This document shows, piece by piece, positions 57,201 through 61,557 of a DNA stretch of 64,000 nucleotides; the first letter of the stretch is position 1; every line of letters begins with the position of its first letter. Made by a program: the position numbers and the translations under genes. The notes beneath the pieces are model-generated. The model had not been told where the DNA came from, searched no databases, and saw only the letters and a program-made list of their open reading frames with translations. Source of the DNA: Fratercula arctica (taxonomy: Eukaryota > Chordata > Aves > Charadriiformes > Alcidae); the NCBI GenBank assembly GCA_947846985.1, contig CANTUZ010000002.1:151027889-151091888 (forward strand), given 5' to 3'.

Positions 57201-60200
57201 GGTTAAAAGTGATGTGCTCGGTATGGAGTTACTGATTGCAGTGGCGTGGCCCGTGTTTTCCAGGTGATTGGGCTACGCGATATATTGCCCTGGAAGCCAC
57301 CTGTTCTGTAGAAGACTCCTCAGCAAATACCAAATCCTCTGTAATTCAGGAGACTCTTATTTTGTAAACTCGATTTGAGCCATTCTTTGTTGGGATGCGT
57401 TTTAATTACTTCTTTTTTTTTATGATTAAGAATTTGTTCTTACTTTATTTGCTTCCATCAGAAATTAGCTTAGGAAGGAAAAAAAAAAATTCTTCTGTGG
57501 CTCCTTGCAAAAAGTGAGGTGTCCTCCAGATGTCTTTCCCTAAGAGGTAAGAGTTACCTGAGCAAAAGGGAAGGAAGAAATCATAGATACAGCCCCATCG
57601 AGGGCAGCAGCTGTATTCTTTCTGCTTTGTTTTTCTGAAGGTGCTCTCTGTTGGCTTTGACTCTGAAAGGGTGGAAGCTGTGAAGCAGTGAGAGCAATTA
57701 CCGGTGCTGGGAGGTGTGGAAAAGGGGGAAAAGTCCCACAAACCAGCCTGGATTTGGTGTCTTTGAAGCATCCAAATCAAACACAGACTTTATGAGAGTT
57801 TCCAAGTTACCGGTGGAAACTCAGGGTCTGGAATTTGTAGTTTTGACACCTACTTGAGTTTGACGCTGCTCATTGTGATTGTGTAGAGACTATTTTTATA
57901 GGATGCCATAGCGGTAGTGCAGAAGGAGATGGAAAGCTGGAAGAAGCTAATGCCTTCTCTGGATTATTAGATCTGTGATCTCCATGGATCAGACCCAACG
58001 ACAGAAATTTAGGGCCGTGAGCAAGGGCAGGAACCCAGCTCAATGGCTGTGCATGTCGGAACATCAGTTTCATGACTGGGAGACTCTTGCATTGGGCTGC
58101 GTTTGGGGAGACGGATTTTGACTGGGTTGAAAATCCTGTCTTGTGTTTTAGCAGGACTCTGCAATAACTCACGATAACTCTCTCCATTTATGCGCAGAAC
58201 CATCTTATGCTGAGCCACTGTTTGGTGGGTGAATGTTTGAAGGGAAATTGGCTGTAGCCAATTACTGCCACACAGTAATTTATAGACAGCTTTGTGAGGC
58301 TCTGAGGATTCTCCTGGCTTAGAATAGTTGTACCTTGGTGTAGTCCAGAGGCACCTTTCCAGCAGGAAGCGCATCCTGGAAACTGGCCGATGCCTCTGCA
58401 TACCACCTCGATGAAACCACCGTGGCAGCAGGAATGTTTAAGACCCCAGGAATGCCATGTTTCCCTTGGGAGGCTGTCAGGGAAAGGAGGGAAAAAGAAC
58501 CAAATAATTCTTTATTTTTACCTCCTTCCTCCTCTGCCATCTGTTTTTAGATGAAAAATAACATACGGAACTATAACCCTGGTTAAATAATAAACACTGC
58601 GCACAGTTTTGTTCAAAACGTGACACCGATGAGTGCTCTTTCCTTAGGTTTACCAGGTGAGAAAGGAGAAAAAGGCAATCCAGGAGTTGGAACACAAGGA
58701 CCCCGAGGCCCACCGGGATCCACAGGTAACGTTGTTACGTTTAGGGCACCTGGATGAGACCCCTCTGACCCACGTGCAACGCAGCAAAGACCTGCAGGGC
58801 TCTGCCCTCCGCTTCTAAGGCTTAAGCAGCACAAGAGTCAGTAGTTCAGGCATCTCAACTCATAATTTTCTTACTACATAATATGACGTTGTGATGTGCC
58901 ACGTGAGGGAGTCATCAGTCACACAAGTATTTGCCTTTTCCCTGCGATAAACTGCTTCTCCACAACCTTTTGTTAATGTTTTAAGGATTTTTTTCAGAGG
59001 TGGAGTCTGAAAAGGAAAAAAATTAATCTGGATTAATTGTGTTTGTTTTCCCATTGACTCAAGGGGAGTCAACTGTAACTTGACAGAGAAATGTATATTA
59101 AGCACATTAATCACAGGGATTTATATTTAGCTCCTGAAAAAAAGCAAGGAGGGTGGTATCCAGGTCCTGTTGAAACAGGCATAAAATTACGTTGACTTCA
59201 TTAGGACATTCTGGCCATGAGAGCACCGGTGTCCAGGCACCCAGAAAGTGTATTGAAAGGCAGTGGGTGAATGAAGAGCTGCGCAGGCGTCCAGGGCTGT
59301 CCTCTCCCCAGGAAACTGCCTTTCTGAGCAGCTGAGGCTTGCTGAAACATTTGCTCTAGTATGAATTTCTGGCTAACAGCTGTTTCTGGCAAGGGCACCC
59401 ACCCCCGACGAGCCTCCTCTCTGGCCGCTGCTTCATCTTCCTTGCCAGAGGAAGGCTGCAGCCTTTCCCTCAGCTTGCCTGGGGGGAGTCGGAGCCAGGA
59501 TGCCCAGCTCCTCTGCTCAAACTCTCCCCAAAGCGTTTGTAGCACGCTCAGTGCCATGGTTTCCTCAGAGCCAGGATACCCAGCTCCTCTGCTCAAACTA
59601 TCTCCCCAAAGTGTTTGTAGCACGCTCAGTGCTGTGGGTTCCAAGCACCAGGCCTGCCAAGGTGGCCTCAACTCACTGCTGTATGAAAGACGCTGCTCTG
59701 ATGTTTTGTCTTCCCCTTCGATGCAGGACCCCCAGGAGAAAGTCGAACTGGCAGCCCGGGACCACCAGGTTCTCCAGGCCCACGAGGTCCTGCCGGTCAC
59801 ACGGGGCCCCCGGGCTCGCAGGGTCCTTCTGGCCCGCCGGGGTACTGCGATCTGTCCTCCTGCGCTGGCTACGGCATGGGAGGTGAGTAGCCAGGATCTG
59901 CGGAGGAGGGGGTGGCATTTTCTAACAGCCAAAGTAAGATGGAGGCTACTGGCGAACCCTGTGCTAAAACGTGGTAGCTCCCTAAAAACGAGCGTGTCCA
60001 GCACTGCTGTGTTTTGTGGGCCTGCAGCAGGAAGAGGAGGTGACCCCCGCGTAGTGACCAAAGGAAGTCCACCATCTGATCCCGGCCTGTAGAACGGATC
60101 CCGCGTAGTGGGTTTTTGTCCTGTGCGTGTTTGTGTAGTTGTACCGTCCTGCTCCGTCTCAGCTGAACGGTCTCTGTGTTCGATCCCCACCTCCTAACGT

Positions 60201-61557
60201 CCGTGACAGCGGAGTTTTTTTACATTTGTAGTTTTTGCAACGTGTTGCTCAACTTCCCCTTCCGTGGGCCTCCGGGTGGCATGAGAGCATGACCCTTACT
60301 AAACCCCTGGTAGTGTCACCTGACACAGGGATGCACGTGTCCCTCATTAACCAGTGAAGCAACCGGGAGAAAATGAGTCTTTCTACATCTTCTCTGTGTC
60401 TTACTTTCCCGTCTCATTCCAGCACGGAGAGGCCATGGGAGGAAGTTAACACAATTACCAAAAACTATGGTGCCCGCCCTAAAATTGAAATTTGTTAGTA
60501 AAGCACTAGTTACTACAGATGTTATGCACAAGGCGTATTTGTTTGATGTTTACGGTTTAATCTGCCCGTGAGTTGTATGTTTTACTTACCTGAATGTTTT
60601 TGTTGTCGTCTCTTCCTCTCCCTTTCTCCTCACTTCCCCTCCCCGTTATTGGTTTCCTGTTGGAAGGCCCAATCCCTTACAATGGCTACCCATCCCGAAG
60701 GTGAAAGGCTCCCTCTGGGTCAGTTCTCCTTTGGCTGAAGGTCAGAGATGGATGCTGAGCTGCTCTGTGCTTTCCAGCAACAATATTGACTACCACTAAT
60801 GAACTCACTCGCTGCTGTACATGCACTTAGCTTCCTTGCGCTGCCCAAAAGTATCGCCTGACCCATTTTTGCCTGTTAATCGCGTATTCTAGGCCGTAAT
60901 TGGAATTAAGCTAAAGCAGGCGGCTTGTGCAGTGTATAAGCGCAGTATTACAACTGGACATTTGACAAATTCCGGTGGTGGTTTCCAACTAACTTGGCTG
61001 TCTGTTGGTGGGTTTCCAATTGCTCCAGCTTATTAATTTTGTTAAGTGTTTTCACTGTTCCTTTCTGTGAATAAAAGATGTGTATTTAAAGATTATATAT
61101 ATATATACTCACACACGTTATATATAAATATATCTCTATATAAAATGTCAATTTCCTAATGAGCGCTTTAATTTTCTGCTCCCCTTCTCCTGTGTTAACC
61201 GTATGAATGCTCTTGGTGGTGGTGGGTTAAGGTGGATACGGTGAGCCAACTGATCAAGACATCCCAGTAGTGCAGTTGCCACATAACTCCTACCAAATCT
61301 ATGACCCCGAGGACCTTTACGATGGTGAGCAACAGCCGTACGTAGTTCACGGGTCCTACCCCCTACCGCCCCCATACTCCCAGCCCTCCTATCCATCACC
61401 TCATCTTGCTCAACCAGAGTTTACTCCTGTTCGAGAAGAGCTGGAAGCCGTTGAACTGAGATCCCCAGGAATTAGTCGCTTCCCACGGAAGATAGCCAAA
61501 AGGAGCGTCAAGACTCCAGGACGCAAAAGGGCGAATGGGAAAAAACCCTCTCAATGA
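115..61557 (+). CDS. COL14A1: Collagen alpha-1(XIV) chain (undulin), 3' half of the gene, 28 coding exons
   Basis: This is a secreted FACIT collagen that sits on the surface of fibrillar collagen I fibrils and helps organise fibril diameter and matrix adhesion. Exons joined in frame: 115-237, 1652-1801, 2453-2569, 4377-4523, 6736-6810, 8166-8305, 9542-9665, 10819-10962, 12946-13110, 14595-14633, 14849-14987, 17192-17334, 18263-18372, 20024-20182, 24625-24702, 24979-25065, 29301-29354, 29650-29745, 31012-31065, 32266-32319, 45024-45077, 45975-46046, 47973-48008, 48426-48492, 48998-49186, 58648-58725, 59727-59882, 61232-61557. Every border is AG/GT and the phases close exactly to a TGA. Domain order is FNIII, FNIII, Pro/Thr linker, vWA, TSPN/LamG, COL2, NC2, COL1, NC1. 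Segments such as [20 protein letters not shown] and [10 protein letters not shown] are collagen XIV rather than XII. The 5' half (first vWA, earlier FNIII domains, signal peptide) lies left of the window. Confidence 0.96.
238..1651 (+). other. COL14A1: Intron 1
   Basis: 1.4 kb. It contains an old antisense CR1 fragment (393-805). The rest shows no recognisable gene or structured element. Confidence 0.8.
393..805 (-). repeat. Old CR1 LINE 3' fragment, antisense
   Basis: The 3' end (minus strand) lies at about 393, where plus-strand 'gaatgatgcaggttgga' and 'aagggatctctggaggtca' match the CR1 tail. Minus-strand translation further in still resembles the CR1 reverse-transcriptase C-terminus ([11 protein letters not shown]). 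It is heavily diverged with many indels, so it is an old insertion. The 5' boundary is uncertain by some tens of bases. Confidence 0.75.
1652..1801 (+). CDS. COL14A1: COL14A1 e2: second half of penultimate FNIII domain
   Basis: It encodes [13 protein letters not shown]...[18 protein letters not shown]...GVAKT. The L-x-x-GTEY-x-V-x-V signature is the F strand of an FNIII domain. Acceptor ttttttgcag, donor gtaaga. Phase 1-1, so together with e1 it forms a symmetric domain cassette. Confidence 0.93.
1802..2452 (+). other. COL14A1: Intron 2
   Basis: 0.65 kb, AT-rich, with a T16 run near 1940-1956. No repeat family or gene is recognised. Confidence 0.75.
2453..2569 (+). CDS. COL14A1: COL14A1 e3: first half of last FNIII domain
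   Basis: It encodes [15 protein letters not shown]...[22 protein letters not shown] at the B strand and Y-R-V-V at the C strand mark an FNIII domain. In collagen XIV this domain carries Cys at the B strand (here SLCAQW). Phase 1-1, donor gtaagt. Confidence 0.92.
2570..4376 (+). other. COL14A1: Intron 3
   Basis: 1.8 kb of AT-rich sequence. I see no gene, CR1 copy or other structured feature. Confidence 0.7.
4377..4523 (+). CDS. COL14A1: COL14A1 e4: second half of last FNIII domain
   Basis: It encodes [36 protein letters not shown]...VSIMETT. The [11 protein letters not shown] strand is FNIII. A second Cys (RHCFF) can pair with the Cys of e3, as in the same domain of other species. Phase 1-1, donor gtgagt. 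Confidence 0.93.
4524..6735 (+). other. COL14A1: Intron 4
   Basis: 2.2 kb. Small open frames at 5255-5760 have no codon logic or recognisable homology. It ends in tattctccag. No repeat family is recognised. Confidence 0.7.
6736..6810 (+). CDS. COL14A1: COL14A1 e5: Pro/Thr linker between FNIII and vWA
   Basis: 75 nt encoding a 25-residue linker, [18 protein letters not shown] followed by TIPPAKE, very rich in Pro and Thr. It is probably an extended, mucin-type O-glycosylated hinge ahead of the second vWA domain (inference). Phase 1-1, so skipping it would keep the frame. Acceptor tctccag, donor gtaagt. Confidence 0.92.
6811..8165 (+). other. COL14A1: Intron 5
   Basis: 1.35 kb. It contains simple A and T runs (about 7341-7356 and 7409-7417) but no recognised repeat family or gene. 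Confidence 0.7.
8166..8305 (+). CDS. COL14A1: COL14A1 e6: second vWA domain, beta-1 and MIDAS motif
   Basis: It encodes [47 protein letters not shown] is the DxSxS MIDAS motif that coordinates the divalent cation. The opening Cys pairs in this family with the Cys at the domain's C-terminal end (VCETAS in e9). Starts in phase 1, ends in phase 0; donor gtaaat. Confidence 0.95.
8306..9541 (+). other. COL14A1: Intron 6
   Basis: 1.2 kb, AT-rich. No gene or recognised repeat. Confidence 0.7.
9542..9665 (+). CDS. COL14A1: COL14A1 e7: vWA middle part
   Basis: It encodes [39 protein letters not shown]. The VAIIQFSD strand and the GGNT loop (MIDAS threonine) are typical of vWA domains. Acceptor gtgtgcacag, donor gtgaga, ends in phase 1. 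Confidence 0.95.
9666..10818 (+). other. COL14A1: Intron 7
   Basis: 1.15 kb. It includes a purine-rich stretch at about 9905-10035 (many GGAG/GAGAG). No gene or known repeat recognised. Confidence 0.7.
10819..10962 (+). CDS. COL14A1: COL14A1 e8: vWA third part with MIDAS aspartate
   Basis: It encodes [53 protein letters not shown] carries the third MIDAS residue (Asp). With DGSWS and GGNT the metal site is complete, so the domain should bind ligand in a cation-dependent way. Phase 1-1, donor gtaaaa. Confidence 0.95.
10963..12945 (+). other. COL14A1: Intron 8
   Basis: 2 kb. It holds one copy of a roughly 180-bp non-CR1 segment (12248-12430) that occurs again in intron 20. Otherwise it is unremarkable AT-rich sequence. 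Confidence 0.75.
12248..12430 (+). repeat. Unclassified repeat, copy A (partner at 42874-43044)
   Basis: It begins tattcagcctcatgtagaca and includes 'ttctttatcttttatggaaa' and 'atttaaatctttgaagtcag', both found unchanged at 42898-42917 and 42976-42995. Identity between the copies is roughly 90 percent by eye, apart from a gap of about 11 bases near 12305. It has no CR1 features. It could be an unnamed interspersed repeat or a piece copied within the gene. Confidence 0.8.
12946..13110 (+). CDS. COL14A1: COL14A1 e9: vWA C-terminal part
   Basis: It encodes [58 protein letters not shown], the [10 protein letters not shown] segment and the closing Cys complete the vWA fold. The donor gttagc is weak (T at +3), though the phase (1) joins correctly to e10. 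Confidence 0.94.
13111..14594 (+). other. COL14A1: Intron 9
   Basis: 1.5 kb. It contains a possible ancient CR1-like remnant (14085-14400) close upstream of e10. Nothing else recognised. Confidence 0.65.
14085..14400 (+). repeat. Possible ancient CR1/L3-type LINE remnant
   Basis: Plus-strand fragments resemble a decayed LINE RT C-terminus: around 14140-14200 a frame reads like [19 protein letters not shown], compare the CR1 '[16 protein letters not shown]' pattern. At 14295-14360 'agagattgggaaggcaggttcat..ggattagacaaattcatg' resembles the [10 protein letters not shown] tail common in old CR1-clade elements. Strongly diverged; the call rests on pattern memory. Confidence 0.4.
14595..14633 (+). 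CDS. COL14A1: COL14A1 e10: 39-nt linker exon between vWA and TSPN
   Basis: It encodes [14 protein letters not shown] with split codons at both ends (phase 1-1). It supplies a Cys and the short connector to the laminin-G-like domain. Acceptor cttttccag, donor gtacag. Because it is short and symmetric, skipping would remove 13 residues without a frameshift. Confidence 0.92.
14849..14987 (+). CDS. COL14A1: COL14A1 e11: TSPN/laminin-G-like domain, start
   Basis: It encodes [46 protein letters not shown]. This is the opening of the thrombospondin N-terminal-like domain present in all FACIT NC3 regions. Splits the Lys codon AA|G; donor gtatgt. Confidence 0.95.
14988..17191 (+). other. COL14A1: Intron 11
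   Basis: 2.2 kb. The only notable element is an A24 run at 16972-16995. No gene or CR1 recognised. Confidence 0.7.
16972..16995 (+). repeat. Poly(A) run, A24
   Basis: Uninterrupted run of 24 A bases in intron 11. No recognisable SINE or processed pseudogene lies upstream of it, so I call it a simple repeat only. Confidence 0.9.
17192..17334 (+). CDS. COL14A1: COL14A1 e12: TSPN domain, second part
   Basis: It encodes [48 protein letters not shown]. The DYT-x-x-FLFR-x-LPDTP and FALWEI strands are diagnostic of the FACIT TSPN/LamG fold. Acceptor ttctcttacag, donor gtatgt, ends in phase 1. Confidence 0.95.
17335..18262 (+). other. COL14A1: Intron 12
   Basis: 0.9 kb, no recognised elements. Confidence 0.7.
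18263..18372 (+). CDS. COL14A1: COL14A1 e13: TSPN domain, third part
   Basis: It encodes [37 protein letters not shown]. The beta-strand-rich [16 protein letters not shown] segment is typical of collagens XII and XIV. Phase 1 to 0. Donor gttagt. Confidence 0.95.
18373..20023 (+). other. COL14A1: Intron 13
   Basis: 1.65 kb with a 50-bp CR1 3' tail remnant (19831-19880). No gene. Confidence 0.7.
19831..19880 (-). repeat. Very short CR1 3' tail, antisense
   Basis: 'agaatcatagaataattcag' followed by 'gttggaagagacctctagag' and 'gtcatgtag' is the minus-strand CR1 3' terminus. Only about 50 bp remain, as expected for an extremely 5'-truncated or decayed copy. Confidence 0.8.
20024..20182 (+). CDS. 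COL14A1: COL14A1 e14: TSPN domain, fourth part
   Basis: It encodes [58 protein letters not shown] carries a conserved domain Cys; NIS is an N-glycosylation sequon. Phase 0-0, acceptor ttttgcttag, donor gtgagt. Confidence 0.95.
20183..24624 (+). other. COL14A1: Intron 14
   Basis: 4.4 kb. I see no CR1 copy, no gene and no long simple repeat. It is notably repeat-poor compared with introns 20 and 25. Confidence 0.65.
24625..24702 (+). CDS. COL14A1: COL14A1 e15: end of TSPN domain
   Basis: It encodes [26 protein letters not shown], closing the TSPN domain. The Cys pattern (AC, KCC) matches the family's disulphides. Phase 0-0, donor gtaaga. Confidence 0.95.
24979..25065 (+). CDS. COL14A1: COL14A1 e16: NC3/COL2 junction
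   Basis: It encodes [20 protein letters not shown] and then GPLGPPGPP, the first Gly-X-Y triplets of COL2. The cysteine cluster just before the helix is conserved in FACITs and links chains. Phase 0-0, donor gtaagg. Confidence 0.95.
25066..29300 (+). other. COL14A1: Intron 16
   Basis: 4.2 kb. It contains a GA-rich tract (28003-28056) and an A13 run near 28621-28633. No CR1 and no gene recognised. Confidence 0.7.
28003..28056 (+). repeat. GA-rich simple repeat
   Basis: Purine tract starting gagagagagagagggagag and continuing with AGGAGGGAG blocks for about 50 bases. Likely length-variable. Confidence 0.85.
29301..29354 (+). CDS. COL14A1: COL14A1 e17: COL2, 54-nt exon with RGD
   Basis: Six Gly-X-Y triplets, [18 protein letters not shown]. 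The 54-nt length is the ancestral fibrillar-collagen exon unit. It contains R-G-D (29334-29342) inside the helix. Phase 0-0, acceptor tgcttcacag. Confidence 0.95.
29650..29745 (+). CDS. COL14A1: COL14A1 e18: COL2 with triplet interruption
   Basis: 96 nt: [18 protein letters not shown] then [20 protein letters not shown] breaks the Gly-X-Y register; the same GLSIQG imperfection is found in mammalian collagen XIV (from memory), so it is a conserved kink rather than an error. Phase 0-0. Confidence 0.95.
29746..31011 (+). other. COL14A1: Intron 18
   Basis: 1.3 kb, AT-rich; nothing recognised. Confidence 0.7.
31012..31065 (+). CDS. COL14A1: COL14A1 e19: COL2, 54-nt exon
   Basis: [18 protein letters not shown], six perfect triplets including two GEK, a stabilising salt-bridge triplet. 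Acceptor atttgcag, donor gtattc. Confidence 0.95.
31066..32265 (+). other. COL14A1: Intron 19
   Basis: 1.2 kb. Open frames on both strands near 31480-32170 show no recognisable protein. No repeats identified. Confidence 0.7.
32266..32319 (+). CDS. COL14A1: COL14A1 e20: COL2, 54-nt exon
   Basis: [18 protein letters not shown], six triplets. Acceptor gatgattag, donor gtaagg. The following intron is the longest in the window. Confidence 0.95.
34685..37300 (-). mobile_element. Long CR1 LINE (non-LTR retrotransposon), antisense, 5'-truncated in the endonuclease
   Basis: Minus-strand element whose 3' tail is at 34685-34710, with three copies of the 8-mer CATAGAAC (the CR1 3' terminal repeat) followed by the conserved ggttggaagggacctctgga tail. 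It reaches inward for about 2.6 kb and includes most of ORF2. A CR1 inserts by target-primed reverse transcription and is usually truncated to a few hundred bases, so this is among the longer type of copies. The exact 5' end (about 37250-37315) is uncertain; T-rich sequence lies just beyond. Confidence 0.93.
34768..37311 (-). CDS. CR1 ORF2 fragment: AP-type endonuclease (C-terminal part) and reverse transcriptase, 847 aa, uninterrupted
   Basis: Retrotransposon polyprotein. Endonuclease residues: GDFNHPD at 64-70 and the catalytic SDH at 132-134, so only the N-terminal part of the nuclease is missing. Reverse transcriptase: NYRPVSLTS at 423-431, motif [10 protein letters not shown] at 493-501, motif [12 protein letters not shown] at 550-560, motif C FADD at 581-584. 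The C-terminal CR1 region with [13 protein letters not shown] and the final [13 protein letters not shown] is intact to the stop. The first methionine is not the true start; upstream residues before [11 protein letters not shown] may be flanking sequence. No stop or frameshift in 2.5 kb implies a young insertion. It cannot move by itself without ORF1 and the 5' region. Confidence 0.92.
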   Translation of the reverse strand: MIPTSSNQKEKSLQFQDFLSLITHMRDTVVGVYYRPPDQDGETDEAFYRQLKVASQSQALVLMGDFNHPDICWEDHTARHGQSRRLLQCIDDNFLTQVVQEPTRRGALLDLVLTNTEGLVEDIKVGGTLGCSDHEMIEFRIVGTIHKTTRSKITTLDFRRANFGLFKKLLGEIPWARAMEGKGAQESWLIFKDHFLQAQDRCIPKRKKSAKGRRRPAWLSRELQKKLKWKKEVYNKWKKGLTPWEDYKNATRACRDETRKAKAALELDLARDVKHNKKSFYKYIGSKRKTREVVGPLLNETGVMVTEDAEKAELLNAFFASVFSARPSPQKSQALNKVTGKEEDFPWVEEERVRDQLDHLDIHKSMGPDGMHPRVLRELAEVIAGPLSIIFERSWRTGEVPEDWRKANVTPVFKKGKKEELGNYRPVSLTSIPGKMMEQLVLGVISRHVEEKKAIRSTQHGFTKGKSCLTNLIAFYDGMTGWIDEGRAVDVVYLDLSKAFDTVSHSILIGKLRKCGLDERTVRWIENWLKDRAQRVVIRGTESSWRPVTSGVPQGSVLGPVLFNIFINDLDEGIECTLSKFADDTKLGGAADTPEGCAAIQRDLDRLEIWAERNLMKFNKGKCRVLHLGRNNPMHQYRLGADLLESSSVERDLGVLVDNRMTMSQQCALVAKKANGILGCIKKSVASRSREVILPLYSALVRPHLEYCVQFWAPRFQKDRELLERVQQRATRMIRGLEHLSYEERLRDLGLFSLEKRRLRGDLINTYKYLKGGCQEDGTRLFSVVPGDRTRGNGHKLEHKKFHLNMRRNFFTLRVAEHWNRLPREVVESPSLETFKTRLDVFLCNLL
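37565..38208 (+). mobile_element. CR1 LINE 3' fragment, same strand as the gene
   Basis: It starts within the RT C-terminus ([13 protein letters not shown] reading, then [20 protein letters not shown]) and runs through the 3' UTR to the terminal repeats attctgtgattctgtga at 38193-38208. The frame 37564-38016 is open until a TAA interrupts the last part of ORF2. Little decay. Its first 330 bp are nearly identical to the copy at 41285. Confidence 0.93.
39597..40250 (-). mobile_element. Older CR1 LINE 3' fragment, antisense
   Basis: Plus-strand text 'agttggaaggcctttagaag' then 'tcatctagtccaacagtctg', later 'ctggtcatgtagtttaaaca' and 'gggcctgctccagtatgtca', is the reverse complement of CR1 3' sequence. 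Many substitutions and small indels show it is older than its neighbours. Confidence 0.85.
41285..41903 (+). mobile_element. CR1 LINE 3' fragment, same strand, apparently chimeric
   Basis: The first part (to about 41575) differs from the copy at 37597-37893 at about 7 of 280 bases. From 41575 the similarity drops abruptly, and the rest (gatagggacagactttttaa and onward) looks like another, more decayed CR1 subfamily, ending attctgtgattctatgatt. The element thus joins two sequences of different age or subfamily. Confidence 0.9.
42874..43044 (+). repeat. Unclassified repeat, copy B (partner at 12248-12430)
   Basis: It begins tattcagcctgatgtagatg and shares long identical blocks with intron 8, including the 'ggctcaaatttcaaaatata' block at 42994-43013. 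It lies directly against the 3' tail of the next CR1 copy (43048). The order of events is not resolved. Confidence 0.8.
43048..43340 (-). mobile_element. CR1 LINE 3' fragment, antisense
   Basis: 3' tail 'agaatcatagaatggtttgg' at 43051, then reverse-complement CR1 text 'ccctgccatgggcagggaca' and 'ccactagaccaggctgctca', up to about 43340. It belongs to the same type as the copy at 37565, with which its 3' portion is largely complementary. Confidence 0.9.
45024..45077 (+). CDS. COL14A1: COL14A1 e21: COL2, 54-nt exon
   Basis: [18 protein letters not shown], six triplets, after the acceptor ttctcttttatag. Donor gtgagt. Confidence 0.95.
45078..45974 (+). other. COL14A1: Intron 21
   Basis: 0.9 kb, nothing recognised. 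Confidence 0.7.
45975..46046 (+). CDS. COL14A1: COL14A1 e22: COL2, 72-nt exon
   Basis: [20 protein letters not shown] then VGAP, eight triplets, phase 0-0. Acceptor cccatgtag, donor gtgagt. Confidence 0.95.
46047..47972 (+). other. COL14A1: Intron 22
   Basis: 1.9 kb of AT-rich sequence without recognised repeats or genes. Confidence 0.7.
47973..48008 (+). CDS. COL14A1: COL14A1 e23: end of COL2, 36-nt exon
   Basis: [12 protein letters not shown], four triplets and the last of COL2. Together with e24 it creates GER-GDL, an RGDL sequence at the helix end. Donor gtaagt. Confidence 0.95.
48009..48425 (+). other. COL14A1: Intron 23
   Basis: 0.4 kb; nothing recognised. Confidence 0.75.
48426..48492 (+). 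CDS. COL14A1: COL14A1 e24: NC2 trimerisation segment
   Basis: It encodes [23 protein letters not shown] helical, Cys-containing segment between COL2 and COL1; FACIT NC2 domains of this kind start or register the chain trimer. Phase 0 to 1, acceptor gttgtccag, donor gtaagg. Confidence 0.95.
48493..48997 (+). other. COL14A1: Intron 24
   Basis: 0.5 kb, nothing recognised. Confidence 0.75.
48998..49186 (+). CDS. COL14A1: COL14A1 e25: rest of NC2 and start of COL1
   Basis: It encodes [20 protein letters not shown] and RTIA (end of NC2), then 13 triplets [19 protein letters not shown]. At 189 nt it is the largest collagenous exon here. Phase 1-1, acceptor cctgacag, donor gtaggc. Confidence 0.95.
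55087..55610 (+). mobile_element. CR1 LINE 3' fragment, same strand, different subfamily
   Basis: It begins [15 protein letters not shown] and continues through [21 protein letters not shown] to a short UTR ending ttctatgatt. ORF2 is open for 101 residues from 55121. The 3' UTR (aggttgatggttggactcga, then tgatctgaatggtcccttcc) differs from the intron 20 copies, so it belongs to another CR1 subfamily. Confidence 0.92.
56371..56522 (+). mobile_element. CR1 LINE internal fragment lacking its 3' end
   Basis: ctgtactcggcactggtgag through 'gacattgaggtgctggagcg' and 'tgtccagagaagggcaacga' to gaacaagcc, then a damaged 'aggagcagctg'. It closely matches 55087-55220 but stops without the CR1 3' UTR. 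CR1 copies are normally truncated at the 5' end only. Confidence 0.85.
58648..58725 (+). CDS. COL14A1: COL14A1 e26: COL1 with first imperfection
   Basis: [20 protein letters not shown] then [14 protein letters not shown] is the first of the two conserved Gly-X-Y imperfections in FACIT COL1. Phase 1-1, acceptor tttccttag, donor gtaacg. Confidence 0.95.
58726..59726 (+). other. COL14A1: Intron 26
   Basis: 1.0 kb. It contains a two-copy tandem duplication at 59493-59644. Otherwise nothing recognised. Confidence 0.75.
59493..59644 (+). repeat. Two-copy tandem repeat, 76-bp period
   Basis: Unit 1 starts 'agccaggatgcccagctcct' at 59493 and unit 2 starts 'agccaggatacccagctcct' at 59569. Both continue through tttgtagcacgctcagtg with few differences. 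It ends about 80 bp before the acceptor of e27. Confidence 0.92.
59727..59882 (+). CDS. COL14A1: COL14A1 e27: end of COL1 and FACIT cysteine pair
   Basis: It encodes [18 protein letters not shown].., with GES-RT-GSP as the second COL1 imperfection, ending [17 protein letters not shown]. The C-x4-C pair at the COL1/NC1 junction forms the interchain disulphides typical of FACITs. High GC. Ends in phase 1 (GGA G), so both candidate last exons can join it. Confidence 0.96.
60667..61095 (+). CDS. COL14A1: Candidate alternative terminal exon (short NC1 form), stop at 60702-60704
   Basis: After a pyrimidine-rich stretch (60608-60660) and AG at 60665-60666, the sequence joins e27 in the correct phase and reads [16 protein letters not shown]. 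The coding part is 60667-60704; the rest would be 3'UTR up to AATAAA at 61070-61075, followed by a GT-rich stretch. The paralogue collagen XII ends its short NC1 form with IPYNGQGYPGSG (from memory), so the match suggests a homologous last exon. Not certain: the bases at the acceptor (ttggaag) are weak, and no transcript can be checked here. Confidence 0.68.
61070..61075 (+). terminator. COL14A1: Poly(A) signal of the candidate short-NC1 transcript
   Basis: AATAAA in 'gtgaataaaagatgtgtat', about 365 bases after the TGA of the candidate last exon and 157 bases before the acceptor of e28. A GT-rich element (gatgtgtattt) follows. Confidence 0.6.
61093..61143 (+). repeat. AT/TA microsatellite
   Basis: tatatatatatat and related TATATAAATATAT stretches, with a short cacaca interruption, between the candidate short-form poly(A) signal and e28. 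Confidence 0.9.
61232..61557 (+). CDS. COL14A1: COL14A1 e28: long NC1 tail and stop codon
   Basis: It encodes [20 protein letters not shown], an acidic/tyrosine stretch ([16 protein letters not shown]), a Pro/Tyr-rich part with [10 protein letters not shown], then [16 protein letters not shown] and a basic end ([18 protein letters not shown]). The basic tail looks like a heparin-binding region (inference). QPEFTPV and ELEA(V/M)EL are also in the mammalian COL14A1 tail (from memory), and the same long form is known from chicken. TGA at 61555-61557. Acceptor gggttaag. Confidence 0.95.

Larger units (their letters stand above)
49187..58647 (+). other. COL14A1: Intron 25, 9.5 kb
   Basis: It holds two CR1 pieces, 55087-55610 and 56371-56522. 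The remaining stretches (49187-55086, 55611-56370, 56523-58647) show short simple runs only, with no gene or other repeat I recognise. Confidence 0.75.
59883..61231 (+). other. COL14A1: Intron 27, containing a candidate alternative last exon
   Basis: 1.35 kb. It carries the short-NC1 candidate exon (60667 to about 61095) and an AT microsatellite (61093-61143). 59883-60600 shows nothing recognisable. Confidence 0.75.

Noticed and set aside
59361..60092. Plus-strand open frame of 243 residues
   Set aside because: It reads e27 in a wrong frame (without Gly every third residue) plus intron sequence, including the tandem repeat.
59201..60190. Minus-strand open frame of 329 residues
   Set aside because: It is the antisense of the GC-rich e27 and flanking intron. 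It resembles no protein and is explained by low stop density opposite Gly-X-Y codons.
60667..60700. Use of the IPYNG segment as an internal cassette exon with a donor at 60701
   Set aside because: The 34-nt piece would shift the frame, and joining to e28 would stop after a few codons. A terminal exon with its own stop and poly(A) signal fits better.
115..61557. Assignment to COL12A1 instead of COL14A1
   Set aside because: The two are close paralogues, but the vWA, TSPN and NC2 sequences ([30 protein letters not shown]) and the QPEFTPV tail follow collagen XIV. Only the candidate short last exon resembles XII.
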